Below, piece after piece: positions 1 through 8,205 of a stretch of DNA of 64,000 bases. A program made the position numbers and the translations under genes. The stretch comes from JBAXTE01 sp963556065 (GTDB lineage: Bacteria; Bacteroidota; Bacteroidia; Bacteroidales; WCHB1-69). The notes beneath the pieces were generated by a model. The model searched no databases. It was not told the origin of the DNA and saw nothing but the letters and a program-made list of their open reading frames with translations. How positions within the stretch are numbered: position 1 is the stretch's first letter; each line of letters starts with the position of its first letter. The DNA lies in NCBI GenBank assembly GCA_963556065.3, contig CAUVYH020000018.1, forward strand, positions 1-64,000, read 5' to 3'.

Positions 1-116
1 CTTCCTTCGGCAACTTGTGAAGGCGCATTTATATTAAATCGAACTTGAGATGTTCCTGTAAACGAAACCATTATTGCAATGAACATTAGCCATACCAGTC
101 TTATTCTTCCATTCAT
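1..116 (-). CDS. batD: BatD N-terminal fragment (runs off window)
   Basis: This is the first 38 codons of a minus-strand gene whose remainder lies left of the window. The start codon is the ATG at 116. The protein begins with a short basic stretch and a hydrophobic signal segment (about residues 3-20). Next comes a phenylalanine-rich strand and a proline-valine-glycine pattern (FNINAPSQVAEG) typical of the mature N-terminus of BatD proteins. BatD is a secreted or membrane-anchored beta-rich protein of the Bacteroides aerotolerance operon. It follows batC by 76 bp in the order batA-batB-batC-batD. The family call rests on this short N-terminus and on position in the operon. Confidence 0.7.
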   Translation of the reverse strand, partial: MNGRIRLVWLMFIAIMVSFTGTSQVRFNINAPSQVAEG

Positions 117-192
117 AATTATCGCTTTATGCATATAACATCTATTATTACCCATATCATATTTTTTGGATCCCATTGCAAGGGAAAGTCAA

Positions 193-912
193 TTACCAAT
201 CTTTTTCAAATTTTGATTTGCTTCCCATTTGCTTTTCCTTTTTAAGCTTATCGGTAGTCTTCTTCTCATTCTGATTTAAAGCATTTAGCTGGCGTTCCAT
301 ATCTTTTTTATTTTGTTGTTGACGTTGCTGCTGCTGTTGGTTTTGCTTTTTATTTTTATCCTGCTTATTTTGATTTTGCTGCTGTTGCTGTTTATTTTGC
401 TGTTGTTGCTGGTTTTGCTGTTGTTGATTTTGCTGCTGCTGTTGTTGCTGTTGTTGCTGCAACTTCTTTCGGGCATATTCATAATTATATCGGGCCTTAT
501 CACTTTTAGGATCTAGCATGAGCGCATTTTTAAAAGCATCCATACTTTCGCGGTATTTTTGGTTATTGAGCAATACATTTCCCATATTATGCCATGCCGC
601 AGAAGCCACTTTTTTATCCACCCCGGCATGATTGATCACTTCCTGATAACTTTTTAGCGCTTCATCAAACCGTCCTTGTTTATATAATGAATTTCCTAAA
701 TTATAAGTTGCTTTGAGATAATCGGAACTATTTTCGAGTGCCTTGCGATATTTAATCTCGGCATCTTTATAGTTTTTCTTATTATACATATTATTCCCCT
801 CCCTAAGTAATCTAAGTGATTTGTGGGACTGGGCAGATACATCCAGAGGAAAAATCATCAACATCATGATTACCAAAAAGCTCAATTGTCGAATACTTTG
901 ATACGTTCTCAT
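193..912 (-). CDS. batC: BatC, TPR protein with Gln/Asn-rich tail
   Basis: A 239-residue protein. The start is the ATG at 912, just past the batB stop codon; an upstream in-frame extension would overlap batB and is not credible. Residues 1-27 form a signal peptide ending in SAQ. Residues 30-140 hold about three TPR units (the YNLGNSLYKQGRFDEAL unit is clear), which normally mediate protein-protein contacts. From about residue 150 to 205 the chain is almost pure glutamine and asparagine with some lysine, encoded by mixed CAG and CAA codons, and the tail is highly charged. BatC belongs to the Bacteroides aerotolerance operon and probably acts in the periplasm with BatA and BatB. The Q-rich tail is disordered by composition and its role is unknown. 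Confidence 0.85.
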   Translation of the reverse strand: MRTYQSIRQLSFLVIMMLMIFPLDVSAQSHKSLRLLREGNNMYNKKNYKDAEIKYRKALENSSDYLKATYNLGNSLYKQGRFDEALKSYQEVINHAGVDKKVASAAWHNMGNVLLNNQKYRESMDAFKNALMLDPKSDKARYNYEYARKKLQQQQQQQQQQNQQQQNQQQQQNKQQQQQNQNKQDKNKKQNQQQQQRQQQNKKDMERQLNALNQNEKKTTDKLKKEKQMGSKSKFEKDW

Positions 913-913
913 A

Positions 914-1960
914 TTAATTGGATTTTCGGGTTGTAAATTCAGCAATTTTTTTAGAAACATAGCTTTTCCTGTAATTGAGGAGTTGCTCAAAAAGAAGAAT
1001 TGCAAACGCAATAACAATAAATGACAAAAACTGATCTTCATAATCGGAATAATTAATGGCTTCAAAATCATCTTTTTCCATCTTCGCAATCTCTTCAAAA
1101 ATTCGATCAAGCCCAAAATCAGAATTATTTGCACGAATAAAAACACCTTTGCCTTTATCCGCAATTTCCCGCAACATCTGCTCGTTAAGTTTGGTAACGA
1201 CAACTTCACCATTGGCATCCCGCTTATAACCGGCCTGACCTGATTTAATTTCAGGAACAGGAGCACCTTCCGGCGTTCCGATTCCAATGGTGTGAACTTT
1301 AATATTATTCGACAATGCTTTTTCTGCTGCTTCCACGGCATCATCCTCATGGTTTTCGCCATCGGATAGTACAATTATAGCCCTATTTCGCGGCTTATTC
1401 TTGGTTGCGGGAAACGATTGTACCGCCAAATCAATCGCCGATCCGATCGCCGTCCCTTGGTTTTCGATCAACGAAGTGCTAATCCGATCAACATACATTA
1501 ATGCAGCTCCATAATCATCGGTTAACGGAAGTTGAATAAACGATTTTCCCGCAAAAACCACGATCCCTATTTTGTCGTTATCCAGCTTCTTAATAAGTTG
1601 AATAATAGCTTGTTTTGAACGCTCCAAGCGGGTAGGCTTAATATCATTAGCCAGCATACTATTAGAGATATCTAGGCAAAGCATAAGTTCGACCCCTTTA
1701 CGCTTGGCTTTTTCCACCTTTGCTCCCATCTGAGGGCGTGCAGCGGCTATCACAAGAAGAATTACGGCAAACATTGTAAGCCAAAATTTAAACGGAGAAC
1801 GAATGTTCGACAAACCGGAAGTAAGTTTTGATAAAATTTGCGGATCGCCAAACATAAGCAATTGTTTTTTGCGTCGATATCGACCATAATAGAATAACGC
1901 TGTTAAGATTGGCACCAATAAAAACGCCCAAAGCATATATGAATAAGCAAATTTGATCAT
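914..1960 (-). CDS. batB: BatB, VWA-domain membrane protein
   Basis: A 348-residue membrane protein with transmembrane segments near residues 8-25 and 57-74. A von Willebrand factor A domain follows from about residue 90, and a final transmembrane segment lies near residues 312-330. The MIDAS metal-binding motif DISNS is intact at residues 97-101, and a second MIDAS element (SDGENHE) lies further on. VWA domains bind ligands or partner proteins through a divalent metal. BatB is a paralogue of the adjacent BatA; the two lie 11 bp apart and are presumably co-translated. Bat proteins were linked to aerotolerance in Bacteroides fragilis, and the molecular mechanism is not established. Confidence 0.9.
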   Translation of the reverse strand: MIKFAYSYMLWAFLLVPILTALFYYGRYRRKKQLLMFGDPQILSKLTSGLSNIRSPFKFWLTMFAVILLVIAAARPQMGAKVEKAKRKGVELMLCLDISNSMLANDIKPTRLERSKQAIIQLIKKLDNDKIGIVVFAGKSFIQLPLTDDYGAALMYVDRISTSLIENQGTAIGSAIDLAVQSFPATKNKPRNRAIIVLSDGENHEDDAVEAAEKALSNNIKVHTIGIGTPEGAPVPEIKSGQAGYKRDANGEVVVTKLNEQMLREIADKGKGVFIRANNSDFGLDRIFEEIAKMEKDDFEAINYSDYEDQFLSFIVIAFAILLFEQLLNYRKSYVSKKIAEFTTRKSN

Positions 1961-1971
1961 AATAATAACTT

Positions 1972-2976
1972 TTAAGGGATGGTTTTAAAAATAGTATTTC
2001 GCAATAATAATTCAAGCGCAAGTGAAATCAATGCGATAATGATAAACAAGAAAGCCTCTTCCGTTTTATGCGAGTATGACATCACTTCGATTTTTGTCTT
2101 TTCCATCTTATCAATTTCATCATAAATTTTTTCCAGCTTTGATTTATTCACTGCTCTGAAATATTTTCCTCCGGTAGTTGTAGCAATTTGCTGTAACAAC
2201 GGTTCATCAATTTCTACCGGAATTTGCTGATACTGCACTCCAAATGGCGTTTGAAAAGGATATGGTGCTGTACCCATAGATCCAACACCTATCGTATATA
2301 CCCTAATTCCAAATTCGCGAGCCATGTCGGCGGCAGCCATCGGATCAACAAAACCGGTATTGTTCACCCCATCGGTAAGTAAAATAATAACTTTGCTTTT
2401 GGCTTTGCTATTCCGAAGACGATTAATTGCAGTCCCTAAGCCATCTCCCAGCGCTGTTCCGTCTTCAATAATTCCACTTTTAATTTCTTTAAAAAGTTCT
2501 TTAAGCACCCGATGATCAATCGTCAATGGACACTGCGTAAACGATTCCCCGCTAAAAACAACCAAACCGATCCGGTCTTGCGGCCGCCCTTCAATGAATT
2601 TTAACGCCACATCTTTGGCTGCTTCAATTCGATTTGGCCGAAAATCTTCGGAAAGCATACTACTCGATATATCTAAAGACAACACAATATCAATGCCTTC
2701 AATGTTTACATCGGTTTTATCGCTGCTGGTTTGAGGACGAGCCATCGCAATGATCAATGCGGTAACGGCAATGCAGCGTAATGCAAACATCGAATGGAAA
2801 AAGCGAATTCGAAATGTCGGCACGATAGGCTTACTATAAGGAAGATGCGGAAGCGTAATTGCAGGTCGCAACCTATTGCGACGAAAAATATACCACACTA
2901 TTAATAAGGGTATTACAATTAATAAAAGTAACACCCATGGGTATAAAAACTTAATATCAGCAAACCAAGCGATCAT
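1972..2976 (-). CDS. batA: BatA, VWA-domain membrane protein
   Basis: A 334-residue membrane protein laid out like BatB: a transmembrane helix near residues 12-30, a second near 62-79, a VWA domain from about residue 92, and a C-terminal transmembrane helix near residue 315. The MIDAS motif DISSS is at residues 102-106, followed by TDGVNN later in the domain. The ATG overlaps the stop of the upstream gene by 4 bp (ATGA), indicating translational coupling. It sits at the usual batA position between the DUF58/MoxR genes and batB. The MoxR-DUF58-VWA combination is widely proposed to act as a chaperone-like system for envelope or metal-containing proteins. Confidence 0.9.
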   Translation of the reverse strand: MIAWFADIKFLYPWVLLLLIVIPLLIVWYIFRRNRLRPAITLPHLPYSKPIVPTFRIRFFHSMFALRCIAVTALIIAMARPQTSSDKTDVNIEGIDIVLSLDISSSMLSEDFRPNRIEAAKDVALKFIEGRPQDRIGLVVFSGESFTQCPLTIDHRVLKELFKEIKSGIIEDGTALGDGLGTAINRLRNSKAKSKVIILLTDGVNNTGFVDPMAAADMAREFGIRVYTIGVGSMGTAPYPFQTPFGVQYQQIPVEIDEPLLQQIATTTGGKYFRAVNKSKLEKIYDEIDKMEKTKIEVMSYSHKTEEAFLFIIIALISLALELLLRNTIFKTIP

Positions 2977-3935
2977 TGTTTATCAGTTATTTGTGTGTGA
3001 TTGTCATCGGGTTTAATCTCCTCTACTTTCGTATTTTGCACAAAGTTAACGGCAATAGACAAATAGAGATCATTCTCATTCGGCAATGGATTTGCTTTCG
3101 CAAATTTAACCAAGTCTGCCGTGGTAAGCAAATCCTTTAGGTTAAGCAAATCGGATTTTGTTTCAGGAATCGGCTCAAGCTGTTGAAGTATTTCAGAAGA
3201 CAACATTTCCATAGCATCAATTGCAAAGCGTTTTGAAATGTATAGACGAAGAATATCTGTAAGTTCGCTGTAGTAATCTTTTACCAGCCCCTGTTGCCAA
3301 AGTCGTTTTTCTTTCAACTTGCCGAGCGATTGCATTGCCACTTCATGAGGCGAAAGCACTTTTGTATTTAAAAGTGTAAAAATCGGTTTATTTTTCTTAT
3401 GTCGAAAGTAAACGAACAGACCAAATCCAACCACAAGCAGAATACTTAGTGCAAGAAGCAGCCATGGTAAAAGTTCACTAAACCGAAGATGCTCGTCCAA
3501 AGCACCTTGAATATCCATAAAGGCTTTAGTAGTATCCACGGGGATGGTTGAAACATGAATTCTAAAGCTATCGGCGGTAGCAATCAACGTAGAATCCGGT
3601 GCATAAAAAAGGACAGGATTAATTACAATATCACCGGTATCGAAAGTGGTAATTTTAAGTTTCTGAGTATAAGTAATCCATTTTGCGGTGTCCGAAGACA
3701 AAGTATCTATAACTCCCCTATCCTCAACGTCAATCTTATATGTAGCGGTAGAATCAGCAAATACCGGCCACAACACGGATGTACCTTTCTTCACGTTGAG
3801 CTGAAGCGTTAACAAAGCCTGATCTCCAATTAAAAATGAGGCCGGAGCAACCTTTGTCATAGCTTGCTGACCAAATGACCTGCCCCCGATTATAAATATG
3901 CAAAATATTAAGATTAAAACAAACTGCTTTTTCAT
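2973..3935 (-). CDS. Single-pass membrane protein of the Bat operon (BatD/DUF4381-like)
   Basis: A 320-residue protein with a signal peptide (residues 1-22, ending FGQ). A beta-rich extracytoplasmic domain spans about residues 25-150. One transmembrane helix (LLPWLLLALSILLVVGFGLF) lies around residues 156-175, and the C-terminal cytoplasmic domain is helical (about residues 190-300). In Bacteroidota Bat operons a protein of this layout regularly sits between the DUF58 gene and batA. The N-terminal domain recalls BatD and the overall layout recalls DUF4381 proteins, but I cannot assign the family with certainty. It overlaps batA by 4 bp, so it is probably made in stoichiometric amounts with BatA. 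Confidence 0.65.
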   Translation of the reverse strand: MKKQFVLILIFCIFIIGGRSFGQQAMTKVAPASFLIGDQALLTLQLNVKKGTSVLWPVFADSTATYKIDVEDRGVIDTLSSDTAKWITYTQKLKITTFDTGDIVINPVLFYAPDSTLIATADSFRIHVSTIPVDTTKAFMDIQGALDEHLRFSELLPWLLLALSILLVVGFGLFVYFRHKKNKPIFTLLNTKVLSPHEVAMQSLGKLKEKRLWQQGLVKDYYSELTDILRLYISKRFAIDAMEMLSSEILQQLEPIPETKSDLLNLKDLLTTADLVKFAKANPLPNENDLYLSIAVNFVQNTKVEEIKPDDNHTQITDKQ

Positions 3936-4007
3936 ATCTATATGTTCATTTATTTATAGGTTTATTGGTTGATAAGTTTATTGATCCAACAAGCTCCACA
4001 TTTCCTA

Positions 4008-4880
4008 TTAAAATCTCGCTCCCCGTCGTTTAAAAAGATTAATAAGCGGATTAACATAGTCCTGATTCGTAAGAAGTTTCACCTGATCAATCCCCGTTTT
4101 ACGAAAAACGTCTTGTGTTTTGGCGTCAAACGATTTCCAGTTGGCTTCATATTGTGCTCTTACTTTTTCCGAAGAGGTATCTATCCATCGTTCTACCAAT
4201 GTTTCGGGATCTGCAATTTTCATAATTCCTACATCCACCATCTCCGTTTCGCGAGGATCTACAATGCGCAAAGCAACCATATCGTGCCTTTTGGAAGCAA
4301 TTTGAATTGCTTTTTGATAATCCTCTGCTTGAAAATCGGAAATCACAAAAACAGTAGCCCGTTTCTTTATCACGTTAGTTAAAAACCGAAGTGGAATTCT
4401 GATATCCGTTTTGCTATGTTGAGGTTCAAAAGTGAGTAATTCACGAATAATTCGTAAAATGTGTTTGGATCCTTTTTGCGGAGGAATATACTTTTCGATG
4501 GTATCGCTAAAGAAAATCGCCCCAACTTTGTCGTTATTCTGAAAGGCGGAAAAGGAAAGTACCCCCGCAATCTCTACGGTTAAATCATTTTTCATCTGAC
4601 TAGAGCCAAAAAAACTTGACTTACTAACGTCAATCAAAAGCATTACGGTAAGTTCACGTTCCTCTTCAAATATTTTTACAAACGGGTGATTAAACCGCGC
4701 AGTCACATTCCAGTCGATAGAACGAATATCGTCGCCAAATTGGTATTCACGTACTTCATTAAACGCCATTCCCTTGCCTTTAAAAGCACTATGATACTCT
4801 CCGGCAAAAAGTTGCCTAGATAATCCTCTAGCCTTTATTTCAATATGCCTAACTTTTCGTAAAATCTCGTTTGCTTCCAT
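4008..4880 (-). CDS. DUF58 domain protein of the MoxR/Bat operon
   Basis: A 290-residue protein. I place the start at the ATG at 4880 (MEANEILRKVRHIEI), because the further in-frame extension to 4922 only translates a short repeated sequence. The hallmark DUF58 stretch (GMAFNEVREYQFGDDIRSID, then WNVTAR) is present around residues 50-75. A VWA-like fold follows, with LLIDVSKS as a MIDAS-like segment. DUF58 proteins nearly always accompany a MoxR ATPase, as here, where moxR ends 130 bp upstream. There is no signal peptide or transmembrane helix, so it is likely cytoplasmic. The likely role is as an adaptor or substrate of the MoxR ATPase; the biochemical function is not known. Confidence 0.88.
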   Translation of the reverse strand: MEANEILRKVRHIEIKARGLSRQLFAGEYHSAFKGKGMAFNEVREYQFGDDIRSIDWNVTARFNHPFVKIFEEERELTVMLLIDVSKSSFFGSSQMKNDLTVEIAGVLSFSAFQNNDKVGAIFFSDTIEKYIPPQKGSKHILRIIRELLTFEPQHSKTDIRIPLRFLTNVIKKRATVFVISDFQAEDYQKAIQIASKRHDMVALRIVDPRETEMVDVGIMKIADPETLVERWIDTSSEKVRAQYEANWKSFDAKTQDVFRKTGIDQVKLLTNQDYVNPLINLFKRRGARF

Positions 4881-5010
4881 TTTTTTAAGTGAACAAGTAA
4901 AACAAGTGAACAGGTTGAACAAGAAAATCAGCCCAAGAGTTGAGAGTTGACAACATGGTCTTTCGACTTTACATACTTTCGACTTTATGGACTTTATAGG
5001 CTTTCTACTG
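4881..5010. repeat. Intergenic short-repeat cluster between moxR and the DUF58 gene
   Basis: The stretch begins with near-repeats of GAACAAGT/GAACAGGT (about 4888-4921). It ends with near-repeats built on TTTCGACTTTA and GACTTTATG (about 4960-5006). The same two sequence families occur at 51297-51427, where the first family is inverted relative to here. In both places the CTTT-rich block ends just beside the stop codon of a minus-strand gene (moxR here, the HlyD-like gene there). This region separates two genes of the Bat operon without an obvious terminator. Confidence 0.65.
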
Positions 5011-6006
5011 TTACGGAACTTCTACTTTATTTAATATTTCATTGATGATGTCCGAGGTATTAATATTTTCGGCTTCCGCTTCATAGGTAAGTCCGATTCT
5101 GTGACGCATCACATCCGGGCATATTGCACGAATATCTTCGGGGATAACATAACCTCGACGTTTAATAAAAGCATACGCTTTAGCAGCCATAGCCATATTA
5201 ATGCTTGCGCGCGGGGAAGCGCCAAAGCTAATCATTCCTTTAAACTTTTCGAGTTGATACTGTTCAGGATAACGCGTTGCAAAGACGATATCGGTTATGT
5301 AATTCTCAATTTTTTCATCTACATAAACATCACGAACTACATTGCGTGCCTTAAGAATATCATCGGTTGAAACAACCGGTTGAATTTTCACTTGCTCTCC
5401 ACCCGAATTTTGTCTCAAGATTAACTTTTCTTCCTCTTTAGATGGATATCCAATAATCACTTTAAGCATAAACCGATCTATTTGGGCTTCCGGCAAAGGA
5501 TAAGTTCCCTCTTGCTCTATCGGATTTTGAGTTGCCAACACTAAAAACGGCTCTTGTAATGGATATGATTTATCCCCTATCGTCACTTGGCGTTCTTGCA
5601 TGGCTTCTAACAATGCACTTTGTACTTTTGCCGGAGCACGATTTATTTCATCAGCTAGAATAAAATTAGAGAAGATTGGTCCCTTCCGAACATGAAATTC
5701 TTCATTTTTCTGACTGTAAATCATCGTCCCTACTAAATCCGCAGGAAGCAGATCGGGAGTAAATTGAATACGACTAAAATCAGCTTTTACTGCCGATGCC
5801 AATGATTTTATTGCCAACGTCTTCGCTAATCCCGGAACACCTTCAAGTAAAATATGACCGTTAGAAAGCAATCCTATAAGCAGTCGTTCAACCATCTGTT
5901 TTTGTCCCACAATCGATTTGTTCATTTCGAGGGCAATCAAATCCACAAATGCGCTCTCACGCTGAATACGTTCATTTAATTCTCTAATATCTGTGTATGT
6001 TTCCAT
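5011..6006 (-). CDS. MoxR-family AAA+ ATPase
   Basis: A 331-residue AAA+ ATPase of the MoxR subfamily. Walker A (EGVPGLAKT) lies at residues 55-63 and Walker B (FILADEIN) around 115-122. Sensor 1 (LATQNP) and the typical MoxR segment (EQEGTYPLPEAQIDRFML) follow, with the C-terminal lid domain after that. MoxR ATPases act as chaperones that mature or activate partner complexes, usually with VWA proteins encoded alongside. It is the first gene of the Bat operon; a good Bacteroidota promoter lies at 6026-6056, about 20 bp upstream of the start. Confidence 0.93.
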   Translation of the reverse strand: METYTDIRELNERIQRESAFVDLIALEMNKSIVGQKQMVERLLIGLLSNGHILLEGVPGLAKTLAIKSLASAVKADFSRIQFTPDLLPADLVGTMIYSQKNEEFHVRKGPIFSNFILADEINRAPAKVQSALLEAMQERQVTIGDKSYPLQEPFLVLATQNPIEQEGTYPLPEAQIDRFMLKVIIGYPSKEEEKLILRQNSGGEQVKIQPVVSTDDILKARNVVRDVYVDEKIENYITDIVFATRYPEQYQLEKFKGMISFGASPRASINMAMAAKAYAFIKRRGYVIPEDIRAICPDVMRHRIGLTYEAEAENINTSDIINEILNKVEVP

Positions 6007-6025
6007 ATCGTTTTTTTTTGCTGTG

Positions 6026-6056
6026 CAAAATTAATTTGTTATTCCTTTAAAACAAG
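6026..6056 (-). promoter_or_regulatory. Promoter of the moxR-bat operon
   Basis: Read on the minus strand, a -33 element CTTG lies at 6053-6056 and a perfect -7 element TAATTTTG (TAnnTTTG) lies at 6026-6033, separated by 19 bp. This matches the spacing of the Bacteroidota primary-sigma consensus. The start codon of moxR (6006) lies about 20 bp downstream. Confidence 0.65.
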
Positions 6057-6106
6057 TTACAGTTTGTTAAATTTAGTTAAGTAAAAACGACTAAACGGTC
6101 GTATTA

Positions 6107-6787
6107 TTATATGCTTTGGCTCATAAATCGATCGATAATCATATCTGGAGTTTTCAGCGATTTGCGATACCATTCAAGCATCAGTTCTTGTTGCTCGGAA
6201 TCAGTCAGTTGCCATTGCACATCTGTTTTGCGAAGGCGCGTAACAATGGACTGCATTACCAATGCAGCCGATACACTAATATTGAAGCTCTCGGTAAATC
6301 CATACATCGGTATTTTCACAAATCCATCAGCTTCTGCAATCGTCTCATTCGATAGCCCTGTGAGTTCGGTTCCAAACATAAAAGCGATTGGTTTCGAAAG
6401 CTTAATGTCGTCTATCATACACTCGTTTTCATGCGGCATAGTGGCTATAACTTGATATCCGTCGTCTTTAAGCTTTCTTATCGCTGTAATCGTATTGTGA
6501 GGCTGGGAATTATACCGATGAATGGTAAGCCATTTTGCAGCCCCCATTGATATCTCCGAATTAACCTCAAAAGAATTTTCATTTTCCACCACATGAATAT
6601 CCTGAATTCCCAAGCATTCAGCAGAACGCAATACTGCACTGGCATTTTGCGATTGATAAATATTTTCTAAAAGAATCGTTATATATCGAGTCCTGTTTTT
6701 TATGTTTCTGTCAATTTTTTCTATTCGCTCAGAAGATAAAAAGTTTTGCAAATACTTTATTAAAGAAGCTGTTTTAGAATCGACCAT
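6107..6787 (-). CDS. SpoU/TrmH-family RNA 2'-O-methyltransferase
   Basis: A 226-residue SPOUT-class methyltransferase. The three conserved motifs are visible: N-x(5)-R in SQNASAVLRSAECLG (about residues 46-60), FGTELTGLS in motif 2, and IPMYGFTESFNISVSAAL in motif 3, which forms the trefoil knot that binds S-adenosylmethionine. The closest known family is TrmH, which methylates the ribose of G18 in tRNA; the length fits. It lies downstream of hup in the same orientation, but a terminator at 6852-6876 separates them. Confidence 0.85.
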   Translation of the reverse strand: MVDSKTASLIKYLQNFLSSERIEKIDRNIKNRTRYITILLENIYQSQNASAVLRSAECLGIQDIHVVENENSFEVNSEISMGAAKWLTIHRYNSQPHNTITAIRKLKDDGYQVIATMPHENECMIDDIKLSKPIAFMFGTELTGLSNETIAEADGFVKIPMYGFTESFNISVSAALVMQSIVTRLRKTDVQWQLTDSEQQELMLEWYRKSLKTPDMIIDRFMSQSI

Positions 6788-6851
6788 AGTTATTTGAAGG
6801 TATTAAAAAGATAAATCTAAAATCAAATTTCCCACAATACAAAATCAAAAA

Positions 6852-6876
6852 AAACCCCTCAAAATCTGAGGAGTTT
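6852..6876 (-). terminator. Intrinsic terminator downstream of hup
   Basis: Ten-base arms (6852-6861 and 6867-6876, one mismatch) enclose a 5-base loop. On the minus strand the hairpin is followed by a run of eight T. It lies 28 bp past the hup stop codon. Confidence 0.7.
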
Positions 6877-6903
6877 CTTAATTTTTGTAATCAACAACAA
6901 TGA

Positions 6904-7176
6904 TTATTTAACGCGACCTGAAAGTTCGTTACCCGGTTTGAATTTAACAACTTTTTTTGCAGGGATAATCATTTCACGTTTAGTTCTTGGATTGCGGCCT
7001 TTGCGTTCTGCGCGAGTTGAAACTGCGAATGATCCGAAACCAACCAAAGCTACACGGTCACCTTCTTTTAATGCATCCGATACAGAAGAAATAAATCCTT
7101 CTAAAGCTTCTTTTGTTTGTTTTTTAGTCAAACCGGCTTTTGCAGCCATTGCGTCGATTAATTCAGCTTTGTTCAT
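6904..7176 (-). CDS. hup: HU family DNA-binding protein
   Basis: A 90-residue histone-like protein of exact HU length. It shows the N-terminal helical dimerisation segment (MNKAELIDAMAAKAGLTKK) and the signature GFGSFAVSTRAERKGRNP. The beta-arm contains the conserved RNPRT turn, the tip that inserts into the DNA minor groove, and the protein ends in the usual PAKKVVKFKPGNEL. HU bends and compacts DNA as a dimer. The gene is monocistronic, with its own promoter and terminator. Confidence 0.95.
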   Translation of the reverse strand: MNKAELIDAMAAKAGLTKKQTKEALEGFISSVSDALKEGDRVALVGFGSFAVSTRAERKGRNPRTKREMIIPAKKVVKFKPGNELSGRVK

Positions 7177-7223
7177 TGTAAAATACTTTTTAATTAATTA
7201 TTTGATTTTCTTTAATAACGTTA

Positions 7224-7254
7224 CAAAAATAAGCTTTTAAAACAAGAAGTCAAG
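7224..7254 (-). promoter_or_regulatory. hup promoter
   Basis: On the minus strand, CTTG at 7251-7254 is the -33 element and TATTTTTG at 7224-7231 is the -7 element, 19 bp apart. This fits the Bacteroidota TTTG/TAnnTTTG consensus. The hup start codon is 47 bp downstream. Confidence 0.6.
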
Positions 7255-7608
7255 TACTTTTAACAGAAAAAGTGGAAATTGTTGAAAAAAAGCGCCCAAT
7301 TGTTGATAACTCCGCCTGAAACAGGCTTAAAATCACATTATTTAACACTATTTTCCTCTTTTTTTATACTGTCAAAACCCTGATTTTTCATTAATCTGAA
7401 AATAAATGACTAATCATAATTGTTTATCATTCGTTAATCATTGCTTTTTTATTCTATTTTTGGTGATATCTCACATGATTTAGTTGTTGAAATTATAAAT
7501 ATTAAATAAAAACATTAAATACATCTAAAAACATCAAATACTTTTTACACTAGCAAGAAATCTGTCTAACCAATGACTTGGAATTAACATTTTATTCAAA
7601 AAAATTAT
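7255..7608. other. Non-coding stretch between hup and pabC
   Basis: About 350 bp of AT-rich sequence without a credible reading frame. Besides the hup promoter at its left edge I see nothing that I can identify. Confidence 0.5.
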
Positions 7609-8205
7609 TTACTCAATATCCCAATAAGACGCAATAGATATATCCAGCATTGCATTAATAAAATACATCCTGCTGAATTCATAAAGCTGATGAATTGACA
7701 CCGGAAATTCTATTATTGTTTTATTATCCAGCAAATATTGACGCTGTGTTCCATTTAATAATGGAGTGGAAGGAGTACACAACAGACCTTTCGCATGATC
7801 TTCAAGAACAATATTTGAGAAAGTGGAATCCGTCAGTTTCCCATTTTTGAGAAGAACCAGCTCATCATATCCGGGATTATCTTTTTTTAAGCGGTCAAAA
7901 TAGTCACGATTGCAAAATTTCATGGAATAATCAAAATCAGGGTTGACTTCCACAAATTTAACACGACTAATTGGACGAGAAAAATAAGGTGTAACAAAAG
8001 AGACGCAACCGTCGCAACTATATTCCACTTTCCATTTCAACAAACCATTAGACTTAATATTAAGTTCCAAGAATAATTTTGAGAGACTGAAAGGATTTAT
8101 CTGATGAAACAATTCCAGAAACGAACTATCCATGCGTTGCTGATGGTATTCCAAAAGCTTCGGTTTATAATTTTCTACGGCAATGGTCTCAAACAGTGGG
8201 AACAT
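7609..8205 (-). CDS. Class IV aminotransferase, PabC-like (aminodeoxychorismate lyase)
   Basis: A 198-residue fold-type IV PLP enzyme. The ATG at 8205 is chosen because the protein then begins with the usual FETIAV strand; the longer frame adds an unsupported extension. The candidate PLP lysine is in SMKFCNRDYF (about residue 96), matching the K-x-x-N-R motif of PabC. The segment LTDSTFSNI matches the TExxxSN cofactor-binding stretch, with Asp in place of Glu. It overlaps pabB by 17 bp, which strongly suggests 4-amino-4-deoxychorismate lyase, making p-aminobenzoate for folate. It is shorter than E. coli PabC (269 residues), as is common in Bacteroidota. Confidence 0.75.
   Translation of the reverse strand: MFPLFETIAVENYKPKLLEYHQQRMDSSFLELFHQINPFSLSKLFLELNIKSNGLLKWKVEYSCDGCVSFVTPYFSRPISRVKFVEVNPDFDYSMKFCNRDYFDRLKKDNPGYDELVLLKNGKLTDSTFSNIVLEDHAKGLLCTPSTPLLNGTQRQYLLDNKTIIEFPVSIHQLYEFSRMYFINAMLDISIASYWDIE

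Noticed and set aside
313..516. A leucine/isoleucine-rich plus-strand frame opposite batC
   Set aside because: It is the antisense of the poly-Gln region; the composition is an artefact of CAG/CAA repeats.
913..1374. A 154-codon upstream extension of the batC frame
   Set aside because: It lies wholly within batB in another frame and has no family features; the ATG at 912 gives a proper signal peptide.
4881..4922. N-terminal extension of the DUF58 protein (MFNLFTCFTCSLKK)
   Set aside because: It only translates a repeat; the ATG at 4880 matches the usual family start.
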